From JBAZAX01 sp041671765 (GTDB lineage Bacteria > Babelota > Babeliae > Babelales > RVW-14), in NCBI GenBank assembly GCA_041671765.1, contig JBAZAX010000010.1:1-45752 (forward strand): 45,752 nucleotides of DNA. Direction: 5' to 3'. The notes under the pieces were generated by a model that saw only the letters and a program-made list of their open reading frames with translations, searched no databases and was not told the origin of the DNA. Both the position numbers and the translations under genes were made by a program. The stretch's first letter is position 1. Each line of letters starts with the position of its first letter. Shown here one piece after another: positions 32,240 through 41,139 of the stretch.

Positions 32240-35200
32240 ATGTCTCAATACGGAAGAGGTAAAGGCCTTTTACGAAAATCTTTTAGTAAAATTGAAGAGG
32301 TTGTTTCGTTACCAAACCTCATAGAAGTGCAATCAAAATCATTTAATGATTTTGTGCAACTAGATTGTTTGCCTTCTGAACGCAGGAATGTTGGCTTAGA
32401 AAAGGTATTTAGAGATACTTTTCCAATTGAGCATAATGAAAAAATTTCTTTGGAATTTATAAGTTATGAGTTAGGTAATTGGGCATGTATTTGTGGGCAA
32501 GTTACTGGTGTTGAAAATAGATATAAATGGCAGTGTCGTTCATGTAAAAAAAGTGGACATGGATCGTTAAAAGATTTATGTATATGTCCAAGTTGTAAAA
32601 AAGATACGGCTTCATATTCTCGTTGTAAAAAATGCTTTTCGCGCGTTACCATAAAAGTTGATTCCAATGTTGATGATTGCCGATATAGTGGCAAAACCTA
32701 CTCGATGCCGCTTAAAGTTAAAATGCAATTAATGACATGGGATAATGATCCAGAAACTTCAAAGAGGGTTGTCAGAGACATCAAAGAACAAGATATTTAT
32801 TTTTGTGATCTACCTGTTATGGTTGATCTTTATGAAGATTATGATGGAAGATATAAGCTTGGCAGCCAGGGAACATTTTTAATTAACGGCGTTGATCGTG
32901 TAGTAGTAAGTCAGATTCACCGTGCTCCTGGTGTAATTTTCACAATGAGCAAGAAAAATCGTGACTTTCGTGGTCAGCCTTACCAAGTCGCTCGAATAAT
33001 TCCTAGCCGTGGTTCGTGGATTGATTTTGAATTTGACCACAACGATATTGTTAACGTTAGAATTGATAAGAAAAAGAAAATTTTAGCTACAACCTTTCTT
33101 CAGGCTTTGGGTATTGAAAGAAATGAGATTTTATCTCAATTTTATGAATTTGAGACCATTGAAGTAAAAGGTGATAAGTTTTTTAAAAAAATTAACAATC
33201 AGTTGATTGGACAAAGACTTGAAGCTGATTCTATTCCAAAAGAACTTGAAAAACAATTTTCCGTTGGGCAACGTCTTACAAAATCAGCTATAGAAAAATT
33301 AATCAAATCTGGCGTAAGTTCGTTAATTGTGCGAAAAAATGCTTTGATTAATAAAGTTGTAGCAAAAGATGTTGTTGATAAGGAAACTGGTGAAATATTG
33401 ATTACTCAGGGAACTTTTATAACTGAGGAATTGATTGATTCAACATTATGTCTTTTAAAGTCATTCGAAGTAATAAAATCTTCAGGATATGTTTTCCAAC
33501 CAACAATGGCTCTTACGTTTGATCAGGATAAAATAACAAATCGTGAAGATGCTCTTAAAGAACTTTATAGCAAGTTGAAACCAGGCGATATACCAACTCT
33601 AAAAATAATGGAAGAATACATTCAAAATTTGTTCTTCAATTCGCGGTTTTATGATTTGACAATTGTCGGACGAGCAAGAATAAACAGAAAGCTTGGCTTA
33701 GATATTGATAAAGATAAGACTTATCTTACTCATGAAGACATTCTTGCCTCATTGCGATATTTGATTGGCCTCAAAGAACGAGGAGAAGGTGAACTTGATG
33801 ATATCGATCACCTTGGAAACCGTGCAATTCGTCTTGTGGGTGAGTTATTACAATCCCAAATTTATGTTGGTTTTGCAAGAATTGAACGAATAGTAAGAGA
33901 GCGTTTTAGATTACAGGAAAATTATGCGTCATTAATGCCGTATGATTTTTTAAATGTTAAACCTCTTGCTGCAGTTCTGCGTGAATTTTTTGGAACAGGC
34001 CAATTATCGCAGTTTATGGATCAAACTAATCCGCTTGCTGAGATGGCACATAAGAGACGTTTGTCTGCCCTCGGACCTGGTGGTATAACTCGTGAGCGAG
34101 CAACATTTGAAGTTCGCGACGTTCATACCTCTCACTATGGTAGAATTTGTCCAATTGAAACTCCAGAAGGACAAAACATTGGTCTTATTTCGTCTCTATC
34201 AACGTATGCGCGTGTTAATGATTTAGGATTTATTGAAACTCCATATCGACCAGTTAAAAACGGCGTAGTTCAGGATGAAGTTTTCTATCTTGATGCCTTT
34301 CAGGAGCTGGGTGAAACAATTGCACAGGCATCGACTCTTTTAGATGAAAATCATAAGATTACAGATTCAAGAGTTCTTGCTAGAAAGAATGGAAATATTG
34401 TTTCGGTTAATGCTAAAGATGTTTCTTACATTGACGCATCGCCTAGACAAATTTTCTCTGTTCCAACAGGCTTGATCCCATTCCTTGAGCATGACGATGC
34501 AAACCGTGCATTAATGGGTTCTAACATGCAACGACAAGCTGTTCCTCTGGTTAAATGTCAGCCTCCTATGGTTGGAACAGGAATGGAAGTTGAAGTTGGA
34601 AGTTTAGAAGGCTCGATTGTAAAAGCTCGTACTGAAGGTATTGTTGAATACGTATCTGCAGACAAAATAATTATTCGAGTTGATTTTAACAAGGTCAGCG
34701 AAGCAGAATTAATATCAAGACCTATTGAAGTATATAATCTCAAAAAATATGGTCGTTCAAGTCATAATACTTGGATTCATTATGTTCCAAATGTAAAAAT
34801 TGGTGATAAAATTTCAAAGGGTGATGTAATTGCATCAGGCGCAGCAACTTACAACTCTGAGCTTTCACTTGGCAATGATGTTCTCGTTGCATTTATGCCA
34901 TGGAATGGTTACAACTTTGAAGACGCAATTGTTTTAAGTAAACGTATGGTTTCTGACGATATGTTTACTTCTGTGCACGTTGAAGAGTTCATTGTTGAGG
35001 CTCGCGAAACTAAGTTGGGTGCTGAAGAAATTACAAAAGATATTCCAAACCTTTCAGAAAAAGTATTAGAAGCTCTTGATGAAGATGGAATAGTAAAAAT
35101 TGGTACGCGAGTAAAACCGGGCAATATTTTGTGTGGTAAGGTGACATTAAAAGGTGATGTTCAAGTATCACCGGAAGAGAAATTATTGCGTGCAATATTT

Positions 35201-36553
35201 GGTGAAAAATCAAGAGAAGTAAGAGATACATCATTGCGAGTTCCACCTGGAGTTGAGGGGACTGTTGTTGATGTAAAGGTTTTCTCCAGAAGTGGAATTA
35301 GAAAAGATAAAAGATATAAAGATATAGCATTAATAGAGACAGCTAAGATTGAAGAAAATTTCAATTTCCATCTTTCAATTCTTAAGGATGGAATAAAAGA
35401 AAAATTAGCAGTGCTCCTTGAAAAATGTGAACTTACAAAGGGATCCAAGAAGGATACCATCAAGAAAACTCAAATTGAAAAAATGTCACTTGAAGAAATT
35501 CTTGAATTGAAGGTTTCTGATAAAGATGTATCAGACAAGATTAGTATGTATAAAGAAATGTATGCTAATCAAACGCATATTTTAGCTGCGTTGAAGAATG
35601 ATCGAATTAGTCAACTCCGAAAAGGTGACGATCTACCTTCTGGTGTCATAAAAATGATTAAGGTTTATGTTGCGGCAAAGCGACATGTCTCAGTTGGTGA
35701 TAAGATGGCTGGTCGACATGGAAACAAAGGTGTCGTATCTACAATTGTTAACCTTGAAGATATGCCATACTTGCACAGTGGAACTCCTGTTGATATCGTT
35801 CTTAATCCATTGGGTGTGCCTGGTCGTATGAACGTTGGTCAGATTCTTGAAACCATTTTAGGCATGGCAGGCAAAAAGATGGGTCAGGATTTGGAAGCCG
35901 TTATTAACGATTTAAGTTATAACGAAATCAAATCTAAGCTCAGTGATTATTATGGCAAAAAAGTTATTGCTGAAATAGAGAAAGAATATGGCAAAGATGT
36001 CATAAATGATCTTGCGCAAAGAACCGTTAAATATGGTGTTGCAATGAAGACGCCAATTTTTGCCGGAGCTGATTATAAGACTGAAATAATGCCTTTGTTA
36101 AAATCGCTAGATCTTTCAGAAACAGGTACGTATAAGTTGTTTGATGGAAGAACCGGAGAAACATTTACTCAGCCTGTAACCGTTGGTTATATTCATATGA
36201 TGAAACTTAACCACTTGGCAGATGATAAATTGCATGCCCGTTCCGTTGGGCCATACTCCTTGATTACGCAACAGCCTCTTGGTGGTAAAGCACAGTTTGG
36301 AGGTCAGCGTCTTGGTGAGATGGAAGTATGGGCATTGTATGCTTATGGTGCAGCTTATACATTGCAAGAAATGTTAACGTTAAAATCTGACGACATTAAT
36401 GGTCGTATCAAGGCTTACGAGGCAATTGTAAGAGGCGAAGAAGTTCCAGAACCTGGAATTCCAGAATCATTTAATGTGTTTGTAAAAGAACTTCAAAGTT
36501 TAGGGTTGCAAGTTGATCTTTTAAAAACAAGCAAGGAGCAAGTCGGTGAATAA
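32240..36553 (+). CDS. rpoB: RNA polymerase beta subunit with a cysteine-rich N-terminal insertion
   Basis: 1437 residues from the ATG behind GGGAG; a TTG one codon earlier is rejected. Catalytic-core motifs are intact: 'FFGTGQLSQFMDQTNPLAEM' and 'KRRLSALGPGG' (rifampicin pocket, with the D516, H526 and S531 equivalents in the sensitive form), 'GRICPIETPEGQNIGLI', 'GYNFEDAIVLSKRMV', 'KRHVSVGDKMAGRHGNKGVV', and 'GGKAQFGGQRLGEMEVWALY'. Unusual: between 'ISYELG' (74-79) and 'DDCRYSGKTYSMPLKVK' (145-161) there are about 60 residues more than in E. coli. They contain C83, C85, C99, C102, C114, C116, C119, C129 and C132, a layout suggesting two zinc ribbons. A smaller insertion of about 12 residues follows near 197-209. 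Overlaps rpoC by 8 bases. Confidence 0.97.
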   Translation: MSQYGRGKGLLRKSFSKIEEVVSLPNLIEVQSKSFNDFVQLDCLPSERRNVGLEKVFRDTFPIEHNEKISLEFISYELGNWACICGQVTGVENRYKWQCRSCKKSGHGSLKDLCICPSCKKDTASYSRCKKCFSRVTIKVDSNVDDCRYSGKTYSMPLKVKMQLMTWDNDPETSKRVVRDIKEQDIYFCDLPVMVDLYEDYDGRYKLGSQGTFLINGVDRVVVSQIHRAPGVIFTMSKKNRDFRGQPYQVARIIPSRGSWIDFEFDHNDIVNVRIDKKKKILATTFLQALGIERNEILSQFYEFETIEVKGDKFFKKINNQLIGQRLEADSIPKELEKQFSVGQRLTKSAIEKLIKSGVSSLIVRKNALINKVVAKDVVDKETGEILITQGTFITEELIDSTLCLLKSFEVIKSSGYVFQPTMALTFDQDKITNREDALKELYSKLKPGDIPTLKIMEEYIQNLFFNSRFYDLTIVGRARINRKLGLDIDKDKTYLTHEDILASLRYLIGLKERGEGELDDIDHLGNRAIRLVGELLQSQIYVGFARIERIVRERFRLQENYASLMPYDFLNVKPLAAVLREFFGTGQLSQFMDQTNPLAEMAHKRRLSALGPGGITRERATFEVRDVHTSHYGRICPIETPEGQNIGLISSLSTYARVNDLGFIETPYRPVKNGVVQDEVFYLDAFQELGETIAQASTLLDENHKITDSRVLARKNGNIVSVNAKDVSYIDASPRQIFSVPTGLIPFLEHDDANRALMGSNMQRQAVPLVKCQPPMVGTGMEVEVGSLEGSIVKARTEGIVEYVSADKIIIRVDFNKVSEAELISRPIEVYNLKKYGRSSHNTWIHYVPNVKIGDKISKGDVIASGAATYNSELSLGNDVLVAFMPWNGYNFEDAIVLSKRMVSDDMFTSVHVEEFIVEARETKLGAEEITKDIPNLSEKVLEALDEDGIVKIGTRVKPGNILCGKVTLKGDVQVSPEEKLLRAIFGEKSREVRDTSLRVPPGVEGTVVDVKVFSRSGIRKDKRYKDIALIETAKIEENFNFHLSILKDGIKEKLAVLLEKCELTKGSKKDTIKKTQIEKMSLEEILELKVSDKDVSDKISMYKEMYANQTHILAALKNDRISQLRKGDDLPSGVIKMIKVYVAAKRHVSVGDKMAGRHGNKGVVSTIVNLEDMPYLHSGTPVDIVLNPLGVPGRMNVGQILETILGMAGKKMGQDLEAVINDLSYNEIKSKLSDYYGKKVIAEIEKEYGKDVINDLAQRTVKYGVAMKTPIFAGADYKTEIMPLLKSLDLSETGTYKLFDGRTGETFTQPVTVGYIHMMKLNHLADDKLHARSVGPYSLITQQPLGGKAQFGGQRLGEMEVWALYAYGAAYTLQEMLTLKSDDINGRIKAYEAIVRGEEVPEPGIPESFNVFVKELQSLGLQVDLLKTSKEQVGE

Positions 36554-39500
36554 TAGAATTCTTGAAAAATTTCGTGAATATATAAAATCGACTCAATTCA
36601 ACGCTATGCGTGTTGGTGTAGCATCACCAGAAAAAATTAGGTCGCTTTCTTATGGTGAAGTTAAAAAAATTGAAACGATCAACTACAGGACATTAAAACC
36701 GGAAAAAGATGGTCTTTTTTGTGCGAGAATTTTCGGACCCGTTAAAGACTGGGAATGTAACTGTGGTAAATACAAGAGGATGAAACATCGTGGTGTTACT
36801 TGCGAAAAATGTGGGGTTGAGGTAATTCAATCTCGTGTTCGTCGTGAGCGAATGGGGCATATTAATCTTGTATCTCCAGTTTGTCATATCTGGTTCTTAA
36901 AGGGGATTCCAAGTTATTTGAGTTTGATTACAGGAATGACTGTAAGAGATTTGGAAAGAGTAATTTATTTTGATAGTTATATAGTTATAAATCAGGGTAA
37001 TTCTCCATATCCTCAAAAACATTTACTTTCGTCTCAAGAACATGAAGACCATGTTCGCAATAATCCTGAAGACATAGTATTTAAAGCTGGCATGGGTGCT
37101 GAGGCTGTTAGAGCTTTGCTCGCATCCATTGATCTAAATTTTGAAGTTCGTAAAATTCAAGAAGAATTTGAGCAAACAACATCGGTTGCAATGCGACACC
37201 GTTTGGCAAAGCGATACAAAGTTTTGTTAAATTTGGTACAGGCTAATATTCGTCCAGAGTGGACAATTCTTGAAGTTTTACCAGTTTTGCCACCCGATTT
37301 AAGACCATTGGTGCCTCTTGAAGGTGGAAGATTTGCAAGTTCAGATTTGAATGATCTTTACAGAAGAGTTTTAAACAGAAATATTCGTCTTAAACGTTTA
37401 ATTGAGCTTGAAGCTCCAGATGTTATTATTAAAAATGAAAAAAGAATGCTTCAAGAGTCTGTTGATGCTTTGATTGATAATGGTCGTCGTGGCCAGCCAG
37501 TCAGGGGTTCAAACAAACGACCACTTAAATCGTTAAGTGAAATGTTACGAGGTAAGCAAGGACGTTTCCGTCAAAACTTACTTGGTAAGCGTGTTGATTA
37601 CTCCGGTCGTTCTGTAATTGTTGTTGAGCCAAGTCTTCAACTTCATCAGTGCGGATTGCCAAAAATTATGGCTTTAGAGTTATTTAAGCCATATGTTTAT
37701 GTTGAATTACAAAGACGAGAATTGGCTGAAAACCTACGTGTTGCAAAACGTATGGTTGAAGAGATGACATCTGAGGTTTGGGAAGCGCTTGAAGAGGTAG
37801 TGCGAGACCGTCCAGTTCTTCTAAATAGAGCTCCAACTTTGCATAGATTGGGTATTCAAGCATTTTATCCTATGCTTGTTGAAGGTAAGGCTATCAAAAT
37901 TCATCCACTTGTTTGTTCTGCATTTAACGCAGACTTTGATGGTGACCAGATGGCTGTGCATATTCTTTTAAGTCAAAAAGCAAGATTGGAAGCAGAAAAT
38001 CTAATGCTTTCAACAAAAAATATTTTATCTCCTGCAAGTGGAAGACCTCTTCCAACACCTTCACAGGATATGGTTTTAGGTCTTTATTATATGACCAAGG
38101 GACGAAAAAATGTTCCTGGAGAGGGATTGATATTTTCATCTGTAGAAGAAGTTATTTATGCTTATCAACATGGTCAAGTTGATATTCAGGCATCAATTAA
38201 ATTAAGAATGAAAGCCGGTAACATTGTCGAAACAACAGTTGGGCGAGTTATATTATTTGAGGCTTTGCCAGAGAGTGCTGAAATTGAGTGGGTTAATAAG
38301 GCTGTTAAGAAAAAGGATATTGCAAAACTTGTTGAAAAAATGTACAAGGTTTGTGGTGCGCCAGCTACTGTCGTTGCTTTGGATAAAATCAAATTACTTG
38401 GATTTAGTAATGCAACGCTCGGCGGGATTTCTCTTTCTATGGAAAATCTTGTTATTCCCGATTCGAAATATAAAGCCGTTTCAAATGGTCTGAAAGAGGT
38501 TGGCGATGTTGAACAACTTTACCTTGAAGGCGCAATTACAAATGGTGAGCGTTACAACAAAGTAATTCAGATTTGGGCAAAGGCAACAGAATCTGTTACA
38601 AATGATATGATTTCGGTTTTAGAGGATCAGGATAAGGCATCCTCTGCAAATATGGACAAAAACAATATTCCATTTAATCCAGTATTTATGATGCTTGATT
38701 CGGGAGCTCGTGGTTCCAGACAGCAAATTCGTCAGTTGGCTGCTATGAGAGGTTTAATGGCAACTCCATCTGGTGAAATTATGGAAACCCCGGTTCTTGC
38801 AAACTTTAAAGAAGGTTTGAATGTTTTTGAATACTTTATTTCAACTCACGGGGCACGTAAGGGATTAGCGGATACTGCATTAAAAACCGCTGACTCTGGA
38901 TATTTAACCCGTAGGTTAGTAGATGTTTCACAGGATGTTGTTATATCACAGCACGATTGTCAGACTCTTGGATATTTAAGTTTAAGTGAATTGAGGGAAT
39001 CTGGCGAAGTATTGGCGCCGCTTACAAAGCGAGTTTTTGGTAGAGTTGCAGCAGAAGATATTAAAGACCCTGTTTCAGGTAAATTAATTGCAAAACAAGG
39101 TGATTTGCTTGATGATGCTGTTATTGAAATTCTCAAAGATTCAGCTGTGACAGAGGTTGCTGCAAGATCTGTTTTAACTTGCCAAGCAAAGCGAGGCGTT
39201 TGCGCCAATTGTTATGGCATGGATCTTTCAACACAAAAACTTGTTGATATTGGAACTGCTGTTGGAATTATTGCGGCACAATCAATTGGTGAACCTGGTA
39301 CACAGCTTACCATGAGAACGTTTCACGTTGGAGGAACTGCTAGTGGACTTGTCGAAGAAAACTTTTATAAATCTAAGTTCTCCGGCAAAGTTGTATTTAA
39401 GGGAATCTACGCAGTCAAAAACAAAAAGGGTGTTTGGGTTGTTGTGAATCGTAGATCAAAAATCGCTATTGTCTCAGAAGATGGACGTGAGCTCGAAGAA

Positions 39501-40670
39501 TACAGAATTGAATACGGAACGTGGTTGTTGGTAAACGATGGTGATATGGTTGAAAAAGGTAAGAAACTTGCCGAATGGGATCCGTTCAAGGTTATTATGA
39601 CTGAAAGAGCGGGGCATGTTCAATTTATCGATTTGATTGAAAACGTTACGTATCAAGAACAGTTCGATGAAACAGTTGGGCGTTCAAATAAAATGATTCT
39701 TGAAAAACGGGATGAAAGACGTCAACCATGCGTTGCCATTATGGATAGCGAAAATGGCGAAATTGCAAGATACTACCTTCCTACCGGAGCAATTTTAACA
39801 ATAGAAGATAATACTAATGTTTATCCAGGTGATATTTTGGCAAAACTTCATCGAGAAGAAAAGAAGACCAAGGATATTACGGGTGGTTTGCCTCGAGTAA
39901 CAGAATTATTTGAAGCACGTGTTCCTCGTGATGCTGCAATTTTGAGTGAAGTTGATGGCGTTGTGAAATTTGGTGGTGTTCATCGTGGTCAACGTAAAAT
40001 TACGGTAACAACTGATGAAGGCGAAGTATTTGAATATAATGTTCCTAGAAACAGGCATTTAAACGTTGAAGATGGTGAACATGTGAAGGCTGGCGACGCA
40101 TTAACATTTGGTGTTCCAAATGCCCATGATGTGTTGAAGATTCTTGGGCCTGATGCTGTTCAAAGTTATCTCGTTAAAGAGGTTCAAGAAATATATACTT
40201 TGCAAGGTGTGGATATTCACGATAAGCACATTGAGACGATCGTCCGTCAAATGTTGAGAAAAGTACGTATTGTTGAGCCAAACGATACAAATTTTGTAGT
40301 TGGTGATCGCGTCGATAAGTTGCAATTGCAGGCTATAAATAAGGCTTTGGCAAAAGAAGGCAAAAAAGTAGCAACAGCAAAACCGATTTTAATGGGTATT
40401 ACAAAGGCTTCGCTTGGAACAGAGAGCTTTATTTCAGCAGCTTCGTTCCAAGAGACAACTCGTGTTTTGACAGAGGCGGCTCTTGCGGGACAGGTTGATT
40501 ATTTATATGGCTTGAAAGAAAACATTATAATTGGTAAGATAATACCTGCTGGAACTGGAATATCGACATTCAAGAAGAAATATATTGGTGAAGATGTTAC
40601 AGATTTTGAAAAACAGGCTCGTGACGAAGAGCAGTTGGAAGCTGGTTTAGATAAAATATCTTTAAAATAA
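36546..40670 (+). CDS. rpoC: RNA polymerase beta' subunit
   Basis: 1374 residues starting at a GTG with AAGGAG 7 bases upstream, inside the end of rpoB (8-base overlap, so translation is coupled). N-terminal zinc site 'CNCGKYKRMKHRGVTCEKCG'; 'LLGKRVDYSGRSVIVVEPSL'; 'LNRAPTLHRLGIQAF'; the catalytic 'NADFDGDQMAVH' whose three aspartates hold the active-site magnesium; the trigger-loop and bridge-helix region around 'MRGLMATPSGEIMETPVLANF'; and the second zinc cluster 'CQAKRGVCANCYGMDL'. Length is close to E. coli (1407). No large insertion matching the one in RpoB is seen. Confidence 0.98.
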   Translation: MNNRILEKFREYIKSTQFNAMRVGVASPEKIRSLSYGEVKKIETINYRTLKPEKDGLFCARIFGPVKDWECNCGKYKRMKHRGVTCEKCGVEVIQSRVRRERMGHINLVSPVCHIWFLKGIPSYLSLITGMTVRDLERVIYFDSYIVINQGNSPYPQKHLLSSQEHEDHVRNNPEDIVFKAGMGAEAVRALLASIDLNFEVRKIQEEFEQTTSVAMRHRLAKRYKVLLNLVQANIRPEWTILEVLPVLPPDLRPLVPLEGGRFASSDLNDLYRRVLNRNIRLKRLIELEAPDVIIKNEKRMLQESVDALIDNGRRGQPVRGSNKRPLKSLSEMLRGKQGRFRQNLLGKRVDYSGRSVIVVEPSLQLHQCGLPKIMALELFKPYVYVELQRRELAENLRVAKRMVEEMTSEVWEALEEVVRDRPVLLNRAPTLHRLGIQAFYPMLVEGKAIKIHPLVCSAFNADFDGDQMAVHILLSQKARLEAENLMLSTKNILSPASGRPLPTPSQDMVLGLYYMTKGRKNVPGEGLIFSSVEEVIYAYQHGQVDIQASIKLRMKAGNIVETTVGRVILFEALPESAEIEWVNKAVKKKDIAKLVEKMYKVCGAPATVVALDKIKLLGFSNATLGGISLSMENLVIPDSKYKAVSNGLKEVGDVEQLYLEGAITNGERYNKVIQIWAKATESVTNDMISVLEDQDKASSANMDKNNIPFNPVFMMLDSGARGSRQQIRQLAAMRGLMATPSGEIMETPVLANFKEGLNVFEYFISTHGARKGLADTALKTADSGYLTRRLVDVSQDVVISQHDCQTLGYLSLSELRESGEVLAPLTKRVFGRVAAEDIKDPVSGKLIAKQGDLLDDAVIEILKDSAVTEVAARSVLTCQAKRGVCANCYGMDLSTQKLVDIGTAVGIIAAQSIGEPGTQLTMRTFHVGGTASGLVEENFYKSKFSGKVVFKGIYAVKNKKGVWVVVNRRSKIAIVSEDGRELEEYRIEYGTWLLVNDGDMVEKGKKLAEWDPFKVIMTERAGHVQFIDLIENVTYQEQFDETVGRSNKMILEKRDERRQPCVAIMDSENGEIARYYLPTGAILTIEDNTNVYPGDILAKLHREEKKTKDITGGLPRVTELFEARVPRDAAILSEVDGVVKFGGVHRGQRKITVTTDEGEVFEYNVPRNRHLNVEDGEHVKAGDALTFGVPNAHDVLKILGPDAVQSYLVKEVQEIYTLQGVDIHDKHIETIVRQMLRKVRIVEPNDTNFVVGDRVDKLQLQAINKALAKEGKKVATAKPILMGITKASLGTESFISAASFQETTRVLTEAALAGQVDYLYGLKENIIIGKIIPAGTGISTFKKKYIGEDVTDFEKQARDEEQLEAGLDKISLK

Positions 40671-40689
40671 AAAAATAAGTAAGTCAATC

Positions 40690-40762
40690 AGGCGCGTAGC
40701 TCAGTTGGTAGAGCATTGCTTTGACGTAGCAAGGGTCTACGGTTCGAATCCGTACGCGCCTA
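40690..40762 (+). tRNA. tRNA-Val (anticodon GAC)
   Basis: 73 bases, no encoded CCA (the acceptor is followed by 'tta'). Acceptor AGGCGCG pairs perfectly with CGCGCCT; discriminator A. Anticodon stem ttgct/agcaa with loop ttGACgt. T-arm tacggTTCGAATccgta. Lies between rpoC and rpsO, 19 bases after rpoC. Confidence 0.92.
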
Positions 40763-40827
40763 TTAATTTAGTAAAGTAAAAAGTTTTGTTTAGGTTAATT
40801 TAAGTCAATTAACGAGGTCAAACGTAA

Positions 40828-41088
40828 ATGTTAAATAAAGAAGTAAAAGACAAAGTTATAAAACAGTACGCAATACATGCAAATGATACCGGTTCAAGCC
40901 ATGTTCAAATTGCTTTGTTGACAGAAAGAATTGAGCAAATTGCAACGCATCTTAAAAATTTTCCAAAAGATTATCATTCACAAAGAGGCCTTTCAATGCT
41001 TGTTGGACAGCGTCGTACCTTGTTGAATTATCTTAAGAGAAAAGATTTTTCAGCTTATGAGAGCTTGACAAAGATGATTAAAGGGTAA
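40828..41088 (+). CDS. rpsO: 30S ribosomal protein S15
   Basis: 86 residues, near the usual 89. 'DTGSSHVQIALLTERIEQIA' and 'HLKNFPKDYHSQRGLSMLVG' followed by 'QRRTLLNYLKRKD' are the family signature. Binds 16S rRNA early in assembly. Directly upstream of pnp, the widespread rpsO-pnp order. Confidence 0.97.
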   Translation: MLNKEVKDKVIKQYAIHANDTGSSHVQIALLTERIEQIATHLKNFPKDYHSQRGLSMLVGQRRTLLNYLKRKDFSAYESLTKMIKG

Positions 41089-41139
41089 CGGATTTGTTTA
41101 GAAGGCAAGCTTGGTTCACTGATTTAGAGAAAGGTTTTT

